Shown piece after piece: positions 1 to 8,545 of a stretch of DNA of 64,000 nt. Made by a program: the position numbers and the translations under genes. How positions within the stretch are numbered: position 1 is the stretch's first letter; every line of letters begins with the position of its first letter. Source of the DNA: Paenibacillus spongiae (GTDB lineage Bacteria; Bacillota; Bacilli; Paenibacillales; Paenibacillaceae); NCBI RefSeq assembly GCF_024734895.1, contig NZ_CP091430.1:6528501-6592500 (forward strand), in the 5' to 3' direction. The notes under the pieces are model-generated. The model ran no database searches and was not told where the DNA came from. It saw nothing but the letters and a program-made list of their open reading frames with translations.

Positions 1-502
1 CGCTGATCATGCCCCAATCCAGCAGCAAATTATTCAATAACCCGTAGCGGTCTCCGGAGAATATGTACAGCCAGACGATCGATAAAGCGATTCCGCTCGT
101 AATGGACGGGACGTAGAAGGCCAGCGAGAACACCATCTTGGCCTTCAACGTATTGATGACCCACGCGAGCATAAAGGATAAGCAATAGCTTAGCGGCCCG
201 GCGATAACGGCGAAGATAAACGTATTCTTGAGCGATGTGAGAAAGATGTCGTCTTCCAGAAACAAGACGCTGTAATTAGATAAGCCTACCCATCTCGGCG
301 GCTGAAGCATGTTGTAATAGGTAAAGCTGAGATAGACCGACTGCAAGACGGGTATAACCGTGAAGACGATGAAGAGAATGAGGAAAGGGCTGAGAAATAA
401 ATAACCGAGTGCAGCCCTCTTCCTCGCATTGGTCAATTTGAATCGGCTAGCCTTCTGCGGTGCCAGCTGAAGCGGACTATTAACCTCCACGCTGCTTTGC
501 AT
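1..502 (-). CDS. Carbohydrate ABC transporter permease, MalF/UgpA type (3' part outside window)
   Basis: This is the N-terminal 167 residues of an inner-membrane sugar ABC permease; the rest lies beyond the left edge. The start is an ATG with GGAGGAG upstream. After a basic N-terminus (NARKRAALG) there is a first membrane segment (YLFLSPFLILFIVFTVIP), a periplasmic-type loop with VYLSFTYYN and VGLSNY, and two further hydrophobic segments, as in MalF/UgpA permeases. The EAA motif that contacts the ATPase is not reached. It starts 22 nt after the 991-residue binding protein, so the two are probably co-transcribed and form one importer. Its substrate is not readable from sequence, though an oligosaccharide is likely. 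Confidence 0.88.
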   Translation of the reverse strand, partial: MQSSVEVNSPLQLAPQKASRFKLTNARKRAALGYLFLSPFLILFIVFTVIPVLQSVYLSFTYYNMLQPPRWVGLSNYSVLFLEDDIFLTSLKNTFIFAVIAGPLSYCLSFMLAWVINTLKAKMVFSLAFYVPSITSGIALSIVWLYIFSGDRYGLLNNLLLDWGMIS

Positions 503-524
503 ACCGCTCCTCCTTCCGCCGCCT

Positions 525-3500
525 TTAATTATCCGGTATAAAACCGAATTCTTTCTGTTTGGCTTCAAGTTCTTTATTAATATCCTTGATGCCCTTCTCC
601 AGCGACTCTCTAATGTTCATGCCTCCCAGAACAACGCGGTTCCAGGCATTATCGATGTTCCGCCCCGTGAAGTACCCTCCGAGCACATACGGCTGCTCTT
701 TGTAATACTTCCATTGTTCTTTCAATGCCTTGAGGTCGTCCTCCGGCCATGGCAGCTGCGATAAGGCATCCATATTCGCCGTATTCCAGCGGGCTTCGAC
801 GCCGAGCAGCGCCTCCAGCTCTTGACCGAACTGCAGCTGGATCTCTGTACTGGTCCACCATTTCAGGAATTCCCAAGCTTCCTTCTGGCGCTTCGATTGC
901 TTGAAGATGGCAACGGACTGAACCGCTCCTCCGGTCGTACGGTCAATCGTTCCATTGGACTTCTCGTGACCGGGTGACGGGGCGACGCCCCACCGGCCGA
1001 TAAGCTCGGGCGCTGCCGTAGAGAGCTGTACATAGGTAAGATAGTCCACGATCCCGATCGGCATCTCCCCTGTACGGAACCGGTTGAAGAAGTTCGCCAT
1101 AACCGGGAATTTATAATTGGTATACAGCTCCGTCCATTCCGTGAAGGCCTGGAATGCCTCCGGCGAATCCAGAGCCGACTTCATGCCGTTCTCCTTGTAG
1201 TAATCGCCGCCATTCTGGTAGAGGAACGGCACAAATCCGAGCTGGGTGACCGGGTAGTACATCTGCATCCCGTTCTGCTGGAGAATCGGCAGCAGCGCGT
1301 AGACATCTTCCCATGTCTGCGGGATGCTAACGCCCAGTTCCTTCAAGATATCCTTCCGGAAGACTAACAAGTTGAAATCCTGCGTTTCCGGCAGCGCATA
1401 GTTCCCGCCGTTGTATTTGAATGGAATCAGCGAGCCGGCGAGGAAACGTTTGCTGACTTCTTCATAGTCGGGAAACTGCGTTAAATCGACGGAAGCATCC
1501 CGAATCGCAAATTCGACGGGCAGATGCGCATCGACGCCGGTTGCCACATCCGGAGCTCTCCCGGAGCTGGCCGCCAGCAGAAGCGTATTGACGGATCCCG
1601 AGTTTAATTGGCCGGCAGGGAGCGTATTGATATTGATGCGGATGCCGGTTTTGGGCGTAAAATCTTCCTCCGCCATTTCCTTCATAATCTCCGCCCACTC
1701 TTTGCCTCGGGACACCCATACCTCGATAACCGGGTTCGCTTCCGTTTCCTGCCCGGTCTCTTTGTCATATACGCTGCCTACGCCTGTGTAATCCTTCGTA
1801 AAGGACGCCATGAAATTTTTGAACGTGCTGACGGATTTCTGGATAACGTTGGACTTCACCTTCGGATATGTCGTATCCGGAGAGCTGACCAGGATGTAAT
1901 CCAGCACAAGCGGCACATTCTGCAAGCCCATCAGCAGCGTGCTTAGGCTCGTTTGACTGTTGCTGAGCTCCGATAATTGTCTTGGGATCGAATCGGGATT
2001 GCGGATCATTTTCTCGAACGTATGGTTCATCATCCGCAGACTGTTCACGGTGCTCGGTTCTACATCCGAGAGAGCATTGAGCGCATCCATCTGAACGAGC
2101 AGATCGTCCGCGATGACCTTCAAGTCCTCAATAAGCTTCGGCACCTTCTTGCCCAGCTCATATTCGAAGTTAGGGTCCGGAGTCGGTCCCGTGACCATAA
2201 TAATGCGTCTGTACAGGTCGGAAAGCCTCTGGGTATCGGCCGTTAATGCTTCCATAATCGGTTGATACGGCCCGACCTGGGCGATCATCGTAATCGTATG
2301 CTCGCCTTCCGTTAAGTACACGAGCATGGGGTCGGCCTTGCCCGTCTGCTCGTTATCCTTATGCAGCGTTTCGATTCGCCAGTTGCGCGAGTAGGTAAAA
2401 GGGTACAGCTCCAGCTCTTTGTACGGAACCTTCCCATCTATAAGAATTTGACGATAAGACGGAAGCCCATCGCCCCACCATTGTCCAAATTTCAGGCCGA
2501 TCTTGTACAACCCGTCCTTCGGAACCGAGAACGTCCATGATGCCTTCTGACCGCCTTTCCTCCAGCGCCAGTCGCCAAATGCATTCAGCCGGATTCGTCC
2601 ATCGCCTGCCGGCTCCATCAATGGATCGCCATTCGATTCTCTGCGGATCGTCGGATCGGATTTCATCGGATTATTCTCCGCTTGCACTTTCACATTGACC
2701 TGCTGGGCAGGCTTATAGCCCTGCTCGGTATAGGTTTGTTCCATTTCCGCATAGCTTGGCAATTGCGCCGGCGCCGTTAACCGGATCTCGTCAATCGCCA
2801 TCGGTTCGACTAGAAAATTCATTCGAATGACATGCTTACCCGCAGTCAAATAAAATTGGAAGGGTTCCGGATATAGACCGTTCCCGTCCGAGACCGGAAT
2901 GTCCATCCATTGCGGCTTCTCGATTTGCTTGGGTCTTACATCATCTCCCTGGTTGTTTTGGGCCGGATCGCCCCGATCGACCCAATTGCGGTAGAAGTAG
3001 AGACGCTGCGCCTCGCGAAACGGACTTTCTCCGTCTATAAGCAGCTCCCGCTGGATCGGCAGCCTTTTTCCCGAAATCGGATAATAGCTTAAGCCCAGAT
3101 TGTACAGGCCGTCCTGCGGAACATCGACCGTCCATTCGATCCATGGGGTCGTACTGTCCCATACAAGTGCGGAAAGACCATCTACCGTTTCCGTAACCGG
3201 CTTCGTGCCTCCGAACGCCGAATGCTGATCGGCTTTCATCACGATTTCCGGTTGGTCGGCCGGCTGATAGCCCTCTTTCTTATACCCGGCTAGCGTAGTC
3301 GCATAAGTCGGCTCCATGATACTGTTAATGGCCAGTTGGTCATCGGCCAGCGCAGCGCCTTGATTCTGATTGCGGTCCCGCAAACGTTCGTTGGCATAAG
3401 AATGAAAGCTCTCACCGAAGGTCATCGAAAAGACAAGAAAAGTGATCGATATAAGCATGACTTTCTTCCACTTTAATGCATCATTCCAACGCCATTTCAA
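525..3500 (-). CDS. Large extracellular solute-binding protein with two N-terminal beta-sandwich-like modules (991 aa)
   Basis: The last ~400 residues (about 580-985) form a family-1-type extracellular solute-binding protein (ETQDFNLLVFRKDILKELG; WEFLKWWTS). Ahead of it are a signal-like segment (about 13-37), two related modules (about 55-245 and 255-425), and a helical linker (about 430-565). The modules share the layout W..F/DVP.DGLY..GL...LIDG...YF/Y.RNW, then a stretch resembling 'L.AGKHVIRM' or 'LTEGEHTITM', which suggests carbohydrate-binding jelly rolls. No lipobox cysteine follows the signal segment, unlike the two neighbouring binding proteins, so anchoring is unclear. Ordinary binding proteins are 400-480 residues, so this is about twice the usual size. 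The start is TTG with AGAGGTG seven bases upstream. It follows SBP1 after 118 nt and precedes the permease. Confidence 0.85.
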   Translation of the reverse strand: MKWRWNDALKWKKVMLISITFLVFSMTFGESFHSYANERLRDRNQNQGAALADDQLAINSIMEPTYATTLAGYKKEGYQPADQPEIVMKADQHSAFGGTKPVTETVDGLSALVWDSTTPWIEWTVDVPQDGLYNLGLSYYPISGKRLPIQRELLIDGESPFREAQRLYFYRNWVDRGDPAQNNQGDDVRPKQIEKPQWMDIPVSDGNGLYPEPFQFYLTAGKHVIRMNFLVEPMAIDEIRLTAPAQLPSYAEMEQTYTEQGYKPAQQVNVKVQAENNPMKSDPTIRRESNGDPLMEPAGDGRIRLNAFGDWRWRKGGQKASWTFSVPKDGLYKIGLKFGQWWGDGLPSYRQILIDGKVPYKELELYPFTYSRNWRIETLHKDNEQTGKADPMLVYLTEGEHTITMIAQVGPYQPIMEALTADTQRLSDLYRRIIMVTGPTPDPNFEYELGKKVPKLIEDLKVIADDLLVQMDALNALSDVEPSTVNSLRMMNHTFEKMIRNPDSIPRQLSELSNSQTSLSTLLMGLQNVPLVLDYILVSSPDTTYPKVKSNVIQKSVSTFKNFMASFTKDYTGVGSVYDKETGQETEANPVIEVWVSRGKEWAEIMKEMAEEDFTPKTGIRININTLPAGQLNSGSVNTLLLAASSGRAPDVATGVDAHLPVEFAIRDASVDLTQFPDYEEVSKRFLAGSLIPFKYNGGNYALPETQDFNLLVFRKDILKELGVSIPQTWEDVYALLPILQQNGMQMYYPVTQLGFVPFLYQNGGDYYKENGMKSALDSPEAFQAFTEWTELYTNYKFPVMANFFNRFRTGEMPIGIVDYLTYVQLSTAAPELIGRWGVAPSPGHEKSNGTIDRTTGGAVQSVAIFKQSKRQKEAWEFLKWWTSTEIQLQFGQELEALLGVEARWNTANMDALSQLPWPEDDLKALKEQWKYYKEQPYVLGGYFTGRNIDNAWNRVVLGGMNIRESLEKGIKDINKELEAKQKEFGFIPDN

Positions 3501-3572
3501 GCACCGTCACCTCTTTGTCGTTCAATTCATCAGGCTGTCGCTTATGCTGTCCTTGTCCCGCGTCATAAGAAG

Positions 3573-3592
3573 GGGGCAGGCGATCCTGCCCC
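3573..3592 (-). other. Intercistronic stem-loop between two binding-protein genes
   Basis: A perfect 8-bp stem (GGGGCAGG / CCTGCCCC) with loop CGAT lies in the 118-nt gap between SBP1 and the 991-residue protein. No T-run follows on the minus strand, so it looks more like an mRNA 3'-end stabiliser for the highly expressed binding protein, or a partial terminator, than a full stop. Confidence 0.55.
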
Positions 3593-3618
3593 TCCCGTTA
3601 TTCAACGTTCCACCGTCA

Positions 3619-5046
3619 TCACTTGGATTCCAGTTTCTTGAGCTCGTTATCGACATTCTTCTTGACTTCGTCAAGCAGCTTCTTCGGCTCGCCCTTTCCG
3701 TTCAAGGCCAGCCCCTGAACGCGGAAGGTTTCATCCCACAGGAATTGACCTACAGGGGTAACGGGGCGATAGTGCGCCACAGGCATTAAATCGACAAATA
3801 CTTTCAGATTCGGATTTTCCGAAATTTTCATTTCGTCGTTAACCGCCGGCATAGCCGAAATATCGTTTCCTGCATCCGCCCGCTTGGCCCAGAGCAGCGT
3901 ACCTTTATAACCGCCGATAAACTTCAGGAGCTCCCATGCTTCCTTCGGATGCTTGGCTCCCTTCGGCATTACCCAGGAGTGGCCGCCGGCCCAAGTCGTT
4001 TGAGGATATCCGTCCGCGGAAGGCATCGGTGCGACTCCCCACTCGAATGTCGGCTTTACCTTTGCATTGCTGGTCAAATCATTCAAGATCCAGTTGCCGT
4101 CCACGACGAATCCAACTTTACCCGTCCAGAACGGATTGATGCCGGTTTTGCCCATGACGTCGTTGAACTTGTTGATTTTTGCCATATCGTACTTTTTGGC
4201 GTAGCCTACCATCCACTCAAGCGCTTTCACGATTTGCGGATCGTTCGGAGTCAATTCATCGCCCTTCGTCCACTCGCCGCCGAAGTTCCAGCTTTGCGTG
4301 TACAAGTAGGTTTGATTCATCCAAGGAATGAAGCCGACCTGTTCATAGCCGCTGCCATTGGCTGTTTTCTTGAAGATCTTCTCCGCCATCGAATCCAATT
4401 CCGTAATGGTAACCGGCGGCTTCTCCGGGTCAAGACCCGCTTCCTTCATTAACGTTTTGTTATAGTAAATGGCCCGGTTGTCCGTACTCATCGGCAATGC
4501 ATAGAGTTGATCCTTGTAATTCGCTTCCGCCCAGACGCCTGGATAATAATCGTCGGCGCTGACTTCGTCATCGATATCGACGAATTGCTGCAAGTTCTCC
4601 AGCGATCCCTTAGCCGCCCATTGTCCTACCATGAAGCGGTCGAGAATGGCTACATCCGGAGGCGTACCGCCGGCAATCAGCGTCGTCAGCTTGTCCGTGC
4701 CCCCTTGGTCGACGGTATATTTCACTTTAATATTCGGGTGCTCTTTCTCGAATTCTTTGAGGACGATTTCCGCATATTTCGTCTGGAACGTGCCTCCCCA
4801 GCCCCAGAGCTCAATCGTTACTTTCTCGCCGCTGCTTTTGTCGGTATCGGTGCTTTTCTCGCTGGTATCGTTCGTTTTGTTCGCAGCGCCCTGGTTCGTA
4901 TTGGCCGGTTCATTGGATCCGTTTGTTCCTCCATTGGATCCATTCGTGCCCCCACAGCCTGTTAATACCAAACATACCGATAATGCGGCAACCAGATACT
5001 TGAGCATACCTTTTCTCAGATGAAGAGTGCCCTTCTTTTTATCCAC
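3619..5046 (-). CDS. Extracellular sugar-binding lipoprotein (SBP1)
   Basis: A 475-residue family-1 solute-binding lipoprotein. The signal peptide ends in the lipobox LTGC with Cys31 as the lipidation site, followed by a Gly/Asn/Thr-rich tether (about 32-75). The mature part has the usual hallmarks: TIELWGWGG near the start, LYALPMSTDNRAIYYNKTLM, and WELLKFIGGYKG. The GTG start has AAGGGAGG nearby. It is a close paralogue of SBP2 at 5246-6661 (for example NKTLMKEAGLDPEKPP versus NKTLMKQAGFDPDRPP). It has its own upstream region with a candidate CcpA site and a motif shared with the regulator promoter, so it probably heads the unit SBP1-991 aa protein-permease. Confidence 0.93.
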   Translation of the reverse strand: MDKKKGTLHLRKGMLKYLVAALSVCLVLTGCGGTNGSNGGTNGSNEPANTNQGAANKTNDTSEKSTDTDKSSGEKVTIELWGWGGTFQTKYAEIVLKEFEKEHPNIKVKYTVDQGGTDKLTTLIAGGTPPDVAILDRFMVGQWAAKGSLENLQQFVDIDDEVSADDYYPGVWAEANYKDQLYALPMSTDNRAIYYNKTLMKEAGLDPEKPPVTITELDSMAEKIFKKTANGSGYEQVGFIPWMNQTYLYTQSWNFGGEWTKGDELTPNDPQIVKALEWMVGYAKKYDMAKINKFNDVMGKTGINPFWTGKVGFVVDGNWILNDLTSNAKVKPTFEWGVAPMPSADGYPQTTWAGGHSWVMPKGAKHPKEAWELLKFIGGYKGTLLWAKRADAGNDISAMPAVNDEMKISENPNLKVFVDLMPVAHYRPVTPVGQFLWDETFRVQGLALNGKGEPKKLLDEVKKNVDNELKKLESK

Positions 5047-5092
5047 TTACATGCCTCCCTTACGCAATGTTTAAAATGGGAATACTTTCTTA

Positions 5093-5108
5093 GTGTAAAC
5101 GCTTTTAT
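5093..5108 (-). promoter_or_regulatory. Candidate cre (CcpA) site
   Basis: On the minus strand this reads ATAAAAGCGTTTACAC, matching 10 of the 12 specified positions of the Bacillales cre consensus WTGNAANCGNWWNCAW. It lies 47 nt upstream of the SBP1 start, a sensible position for carbon catabolite control of sugar uptake. It is a pattern match only. Confidence 0.5.
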
Positions 5109-5140
5109 GAGAGGGAGTAATGTGACTGTCTTTGTATTTC

Positions 5141-5156
5141 GTGTACTATTTTTACT
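5141..5156 (-). promoter_or_regulatory. 16-nt motif shared with the regulator promoter
   Basis: Read on the plus strand this is GTGTACTATTTTTACT. The same 16-mer with one change occurs at 10361-10376 upstream of the response regulator, and the ten bases before it agree at seven positions. It sits about 95 nt upstream of SBP1. A binding site for the AraC-type response regulator is the simplest reading. Confidence 0.45.
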
Positions 5157-5201
5157 ACCTTGGGAAGGGGTTCCATCGGCTTCGCGATTCAATCCGAGGT
5201 C

Positions 5202-5240
5202 AAAAAAAAAGAGTGTCCGTCATAGAATGACAGACACTTT
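5202..5240 (-). terminator. Rho-independent terminator after SBP2
   Basis: On the minus strand a 12-bp stem AGTGTCTGTCAT / ATGACGGACACT (one G-T pair) with loop TCT is followed by T-rich sequence including nine consecutive Ts. It begins six bases past the SBP2 stop codon and separates the regulator-SBP2 unit from the SBP1 unit. Confidence 0.9.
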
Positions 5241-5245
5241 CATAG

Positions 5246-6661
5246 CTACTTGTAGGCATATAGCGGCCTTGGCGATCCGCTGTCCTGCTGTTTGCGTACC
5301 CCCATCAACTCAGCCAGCTCGGCATCGATGTTCTTCTTCATTTCCTCCAAGAGCTCTCTTGGTTCTCCTTGCAAATTAACGGCCAGCGTTTGCACGCGGA
5401 GCATCTCATCCCACATATATCCCCCCACAGGCGTTACCGGCCGGATGTAGGCATGCTCCAGCATGCCTGTGAATACCTTCAGATGCTCCTTCTTATAGAA
5501 CCCAAGCTTTTCATTCACTTCCGGAATGCACATCAAATCATTCTTGCCGGCTTTGCGGCCGGCCCATAGAAGCGAACCTTCCTTGCCCGCTATATACTTC
5601 ATAAACCTCCAGGCCTGCTCCTTGTTCTTCGCTCCCTTGGGCATCACGAACGACCAGCCCCCCGACCATGTAACCGACTCGTTGCCATCTATTGTAGGCA
5701 TCGGTGCCACGCCCCACTCGAAATCCAAATCTTCCGTTTCATTAAGCAGCCAATTGCCTTCGTAGACAAATCCGACCTTGCCGGACAAGAAGGAATTTCT
5801 TCCGGTTTGTCTCATCGTCTCCGAAAATTTCGTCAGCTTTTTCACGTCATACTTCTCGGCATAGCCCTGCACCCACTCCAGCGCCTTGACGATTTGCGGA
5901 TCGTTCGGCGTCAGCTCTCCGCTGCGCTCCCACTCGCCGCCAAAGTTCCAGCCATGCGTGTACAAGAAGCCTTGACCCGTCCAAGGGATGTAGCCGACTT
6001 GTTCATACGCGCCGTCGCTGTTCGTTTTGAACATCTGCTCCGCCATGGCATCCAGCTCGGCAATGGTTGTCGGGGGCCTGTCGGGATCGAATCCCGCCTG
6101 CTTCATCAACGTTTTGTTATAAAACATGGCGCGGCTATCCGTATTCCACGGGAGGGCATACGTTTTGCCGTTGTATTGCGATTCCGCCCACACGCCCTTG
6201 TAATAGATGCTAGCCATGTCTTCACGAATCGCATAAGCCGAGATGTCTTCAATGGAGCCCATCGCGGCCCATTCGCCCACAATAAACCGGTCGATCATCG
6301 CTACATCCGGCGCTTTGCCTCCTGCAATCGCCGTCAATAGCTTGTCCGAGCCTTGCGAATTGTCCGAATTCTCGATGAAGGTCATCTGAACCTTAATATC
6401 CGGGTTGGCCTCCTCGAACGGCTTCACGACCGTATCGTAGAATTCGTCCTGAAACCCTCCAACCCACGAATACCAGAAGCTTATCGTGACAGGGCCGCTG
6501 TTTTTCTTCACATTACTCGCTGCATTTTTACCCGCTGACCCGGAGTTAACGTTAAATATGGCTCCCTTGCTGACACAAGCGTTCACTACCATGATTACGG
6601 CGATAAGGAGAACAAGTTTGAAAAGAACAGGCATCGTTCGACGACTCAAAAACACTTTCAT
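5246..6661 (-). CDS. Extracellular sugar-binding lipoprotein (SBP2)
   Basis: A 471-residue solute-binding lipoprotein with a hydrophobic signal segment and a candidate lipobox VNAC (Cys29), then an Asn/Ser/Lys tether. Core motifs are ISFWYSWVGG, YALPWNTDSRAMFYNKTLM and WRFMKYIAGKEG. It is clearly paralogous to SBP1 through its whole length. The ATG start has GGGGGAGG upstream. It lies 64 nt downstream of the sensor kinase and is followed at once by a terminator, so it is the last gene of the regulator operon. It may act as the co-sensor presenting ligand to the kinase while SBP1 feeds the transporter; that division of labour is inference. Confidence 0.92.
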   Translation of the reverse strand: MKVFLSRRTMPVLFKLVLLIAVIMVVNACVSKGAIFNVNSGSAGKNAASNVKKNSGPVTISFWYSWVGGFQDEFYDTVVKPFEEANPDIKVQMTFIENSDNSQGSDKLLTAIAGGKAPDVAMIDRFIVGEWAAMGSIEDISAYAIREDMASIYYKGVWAESQYNGKTYALPWNTDSRAMFYNKTLMKQAGFDPDRPPTTIAELDAMAEQMFKTNSDGAYEQVGYIPWTGQGFLYTHGWNFGGEWERSGELTPNDPQIVKALEWVQGYAEKYDVKKLTKFSETMRQTGRNSFLSGKVGFVYEGNWLLNETEDLDFEWGVAPMPTIDGNESVTWSGGWSFVMPKGAKNKEQAWRFMKYIAGKEGSLLWAGRKAGKNDLMCIPEVNEKLGFYKKEHLKVFTGMLEHAYIRPVTPVGGYMWDEMLRVQTLAVNLQGEPRELLEEMKKNIDAELAELMGVRKQQDSGSPRPLYAYK

Positions 6662-6725
6662 CGTTACCTCCCCCCCTTTAACATTCTCTTGTAATCATCT
6701 AGGCATGTTGACACATGAAGTACGT

Positions 6726-8531
6726 TCAACTGACTTGCTGGGCAGGACTTCTCTTCGTGAGCGGGATCGTCATGGTCACTTTGGTTCCTTCCCCATAGCT
6801 GCTCTCAATCTCGATCCCATACTGGGCGCCATATGCAATTTTTATTTGTGAATTAATATTCCGCAGCGCGAAGCTGCTTTCCTCCTTCGGCTGCTCGCCG
6901 CGCAGAATATACTTCAATTCGGCCAGCTTATCCGGCGCAATCCCCGCACCGTCGTCCGTAACGACGAATTTCAAACAATCGCCTTCCCGGATAAAGGCGA
7001 TATCCAACCGCCCCTTGCCTGACTTGCGCTCCAATCCGTGATAGATCGCATTCTCCACGATCGGCTGAAAAATAAATTTGAGCACTTTATAATCCATAAG
7101 CGATTCGTCCGCTTTCACATAAAGCGTAAATTTGTCCTGATACCGGACCTTCTGAATCATGATATAGCTGTCGATTAAGTGTACAACCTGGCTGATGAGC
7201 ACTTCGTCTCTGCCCTCGCTCAGACTTAACCGCAAATACTTGGATAGCCCGAATATCATCGTACTGATATCGTCAACTTTATGAATCCGGGCAATCCAAT
7301 GGACGGAATCAAGGGTATTGTACAGAAAGTGGGCATTAATTTGAGATCCCAGCATCTTCAGCTGAAGATCCCGTTCCAGCAGCTTCTGCACATAGAGTTC
7401 ATTGATTAATTCCTTAATATGGGCGACCATCTGGTTAAAATGGGTGAACAGATAGCCGAATTCATCCTCGCGCTTATCTTTGATCCGAATGTCGAAATCG
7501 CCGTTCCGGGCTTTACGCATCGCATGCGTCATCTTCTGAAGCGGCCGGTGGACGGTAGAAGCAATAATAACCGAGAGTAAAATACCGATGCAGGAGAAAA
7601 TAATGCCCAACGACAGCATGTACCAACGGATATCCTTCGCTTCCTTCATTAAATCCGTGTTGCGCAGCATGCCGACAAGCCTCCAATGGTTCGTCTCCAG
7701 ATGGTTGTAGACAACCAGCATCTCTTCCCCGTCTATGGCGTAGCTGAACGTTCCTTGATGTTCCTCTTTAAAGGGAACGCCCAAATTGCCGGATAAGAGA
7801 AGTCCATCCTTATCGCCAATGATATTACCTGTATCATCGGTAATGACGTTTATACCCGACCCGTCGTAATCAATTTCCGCCAGAATCTCCTGGACCTCCG
7901 CCGGATCGATTTCATATAGCACCACGCCGATGATTTCTCCGCGTCCGTTTAGATTTTTCTGGGTTCGGCCGAAGGTGAATACGGGATCGGAGCCGGGGCC
8001 GTTTATTAATGAAGGAACAATGCCGAAATAGACGGGCTTGCCGTCAGCCTTACGAATTTCTTTATACCAGGCCTCCGTGAAATGCCCGTATGCGTAAGGA
8101 TTATACACCGGGAAGCTTTCCTTGGGAGAATAGCGGTAAGAGAAACCTTTCTCGCTGAGCAAGTAAATATTATTCATATCATTTCTTGAATTCACCAAAT
8201 TCGATAGAAAGGCGGTATTCGCACTATTATTCTGAATCCGTTCTTTCTCGTCACTGAACTCTCCCATGAGCTGCTTCTGAATCTCCTTATTGCCCACCAC
8301 AAGAAGGGAGCGATCCTCGTATCCTTCCAGAAGGATATCGAGCCGCTTGCTCATTTGCTGAACATTCTGGAGCGCCATTCCGCCGATCTTGCTCTCCATC
8401 ATATGAGCGGTTTTGTCATAGGAGAGATATCCCATCACCGTAATAATAACGATCATGCTGGCCACATATAATCCGAACACCTTCATTCCAACCGAATTGA
8501 ACTTGATTCTTTCGATGAACTGCAATCTCAT
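6726..8531 (-). CDS. Sensor histidine kinase, YesM type (Cache, HAMP, His_kinase, HATPase)
   Basis: A 601-residue membrane kinase. Membrane segments lie at about 17-37 and 303-326 and flank an extracellular Cache-like domain of about 260 residues. A HAMP linker follows at about 327-380. The histidine kinase core has the YesM-family motif QINAHFLYNTLDSVHW with phospho-acceptor His401. The ATP-binding domain shows the N-box PIVENAIYHGL and the G-box DDGAGI. The ATG has GAGAGGG upstream. It follows the response regulator by 14 nt and very likely phosphorylates it in response to an extracellular sugar or a loaded binding protein. Confidence 0.95.
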   Translation of the reverse strand: MRLQFIERIKFNSVGMKVFGLYVASMIVIITVMGYLSYDKTAHMMESKIGGMALQNVQQMSKRLDILLEGYEDRSLLVVGNKEIQKQLMGEFSDEKERIQNNSANTAFLSNLVNSRNDMNNIYLLSEKGFSYRYSPKESFPVYNPYAYGHFTEAWYKEIRKADGKPVYFGIVPSLINGPGSDPVFTFGRTQKNLNGRGEIIGVVLYEIDPAEVQEILAEIDYDGSGINVITDDTGNIIGDKDGLLLSGNLGVPFKEEHQGTFSYAIDGEEMLVVYNHLETNHWRLVGMLRNTDLMKEAKDIRWYMLSLGIIFSCIGILLSVIIASTVHRPLQKMTHAMRKARNGDFDIRIKDKREDEFGYLFTHFNQMVAHIKELINELYVQKLLERDLQLKMLGSQINAHFLYNTLDSVHWIARIHKVDDISTMIFGLSKYLRLSLSEGRDEVLISQVVHLIDSYIMIQKVRYQDKFTLYVKADESLMDYKVLKFIFQPIVENAIYHGLERKSGKGRLDIAFIREGDCLKFVVTDDGAGIAPDKLAELKYILRGEQPKEESSFALRNINSQIKIAYGAQYGIEIESSYGEGTKVTMTIPLTKRSPAQQVS

Positions 8532-8545
8532 GATGTCCCTCTCTT

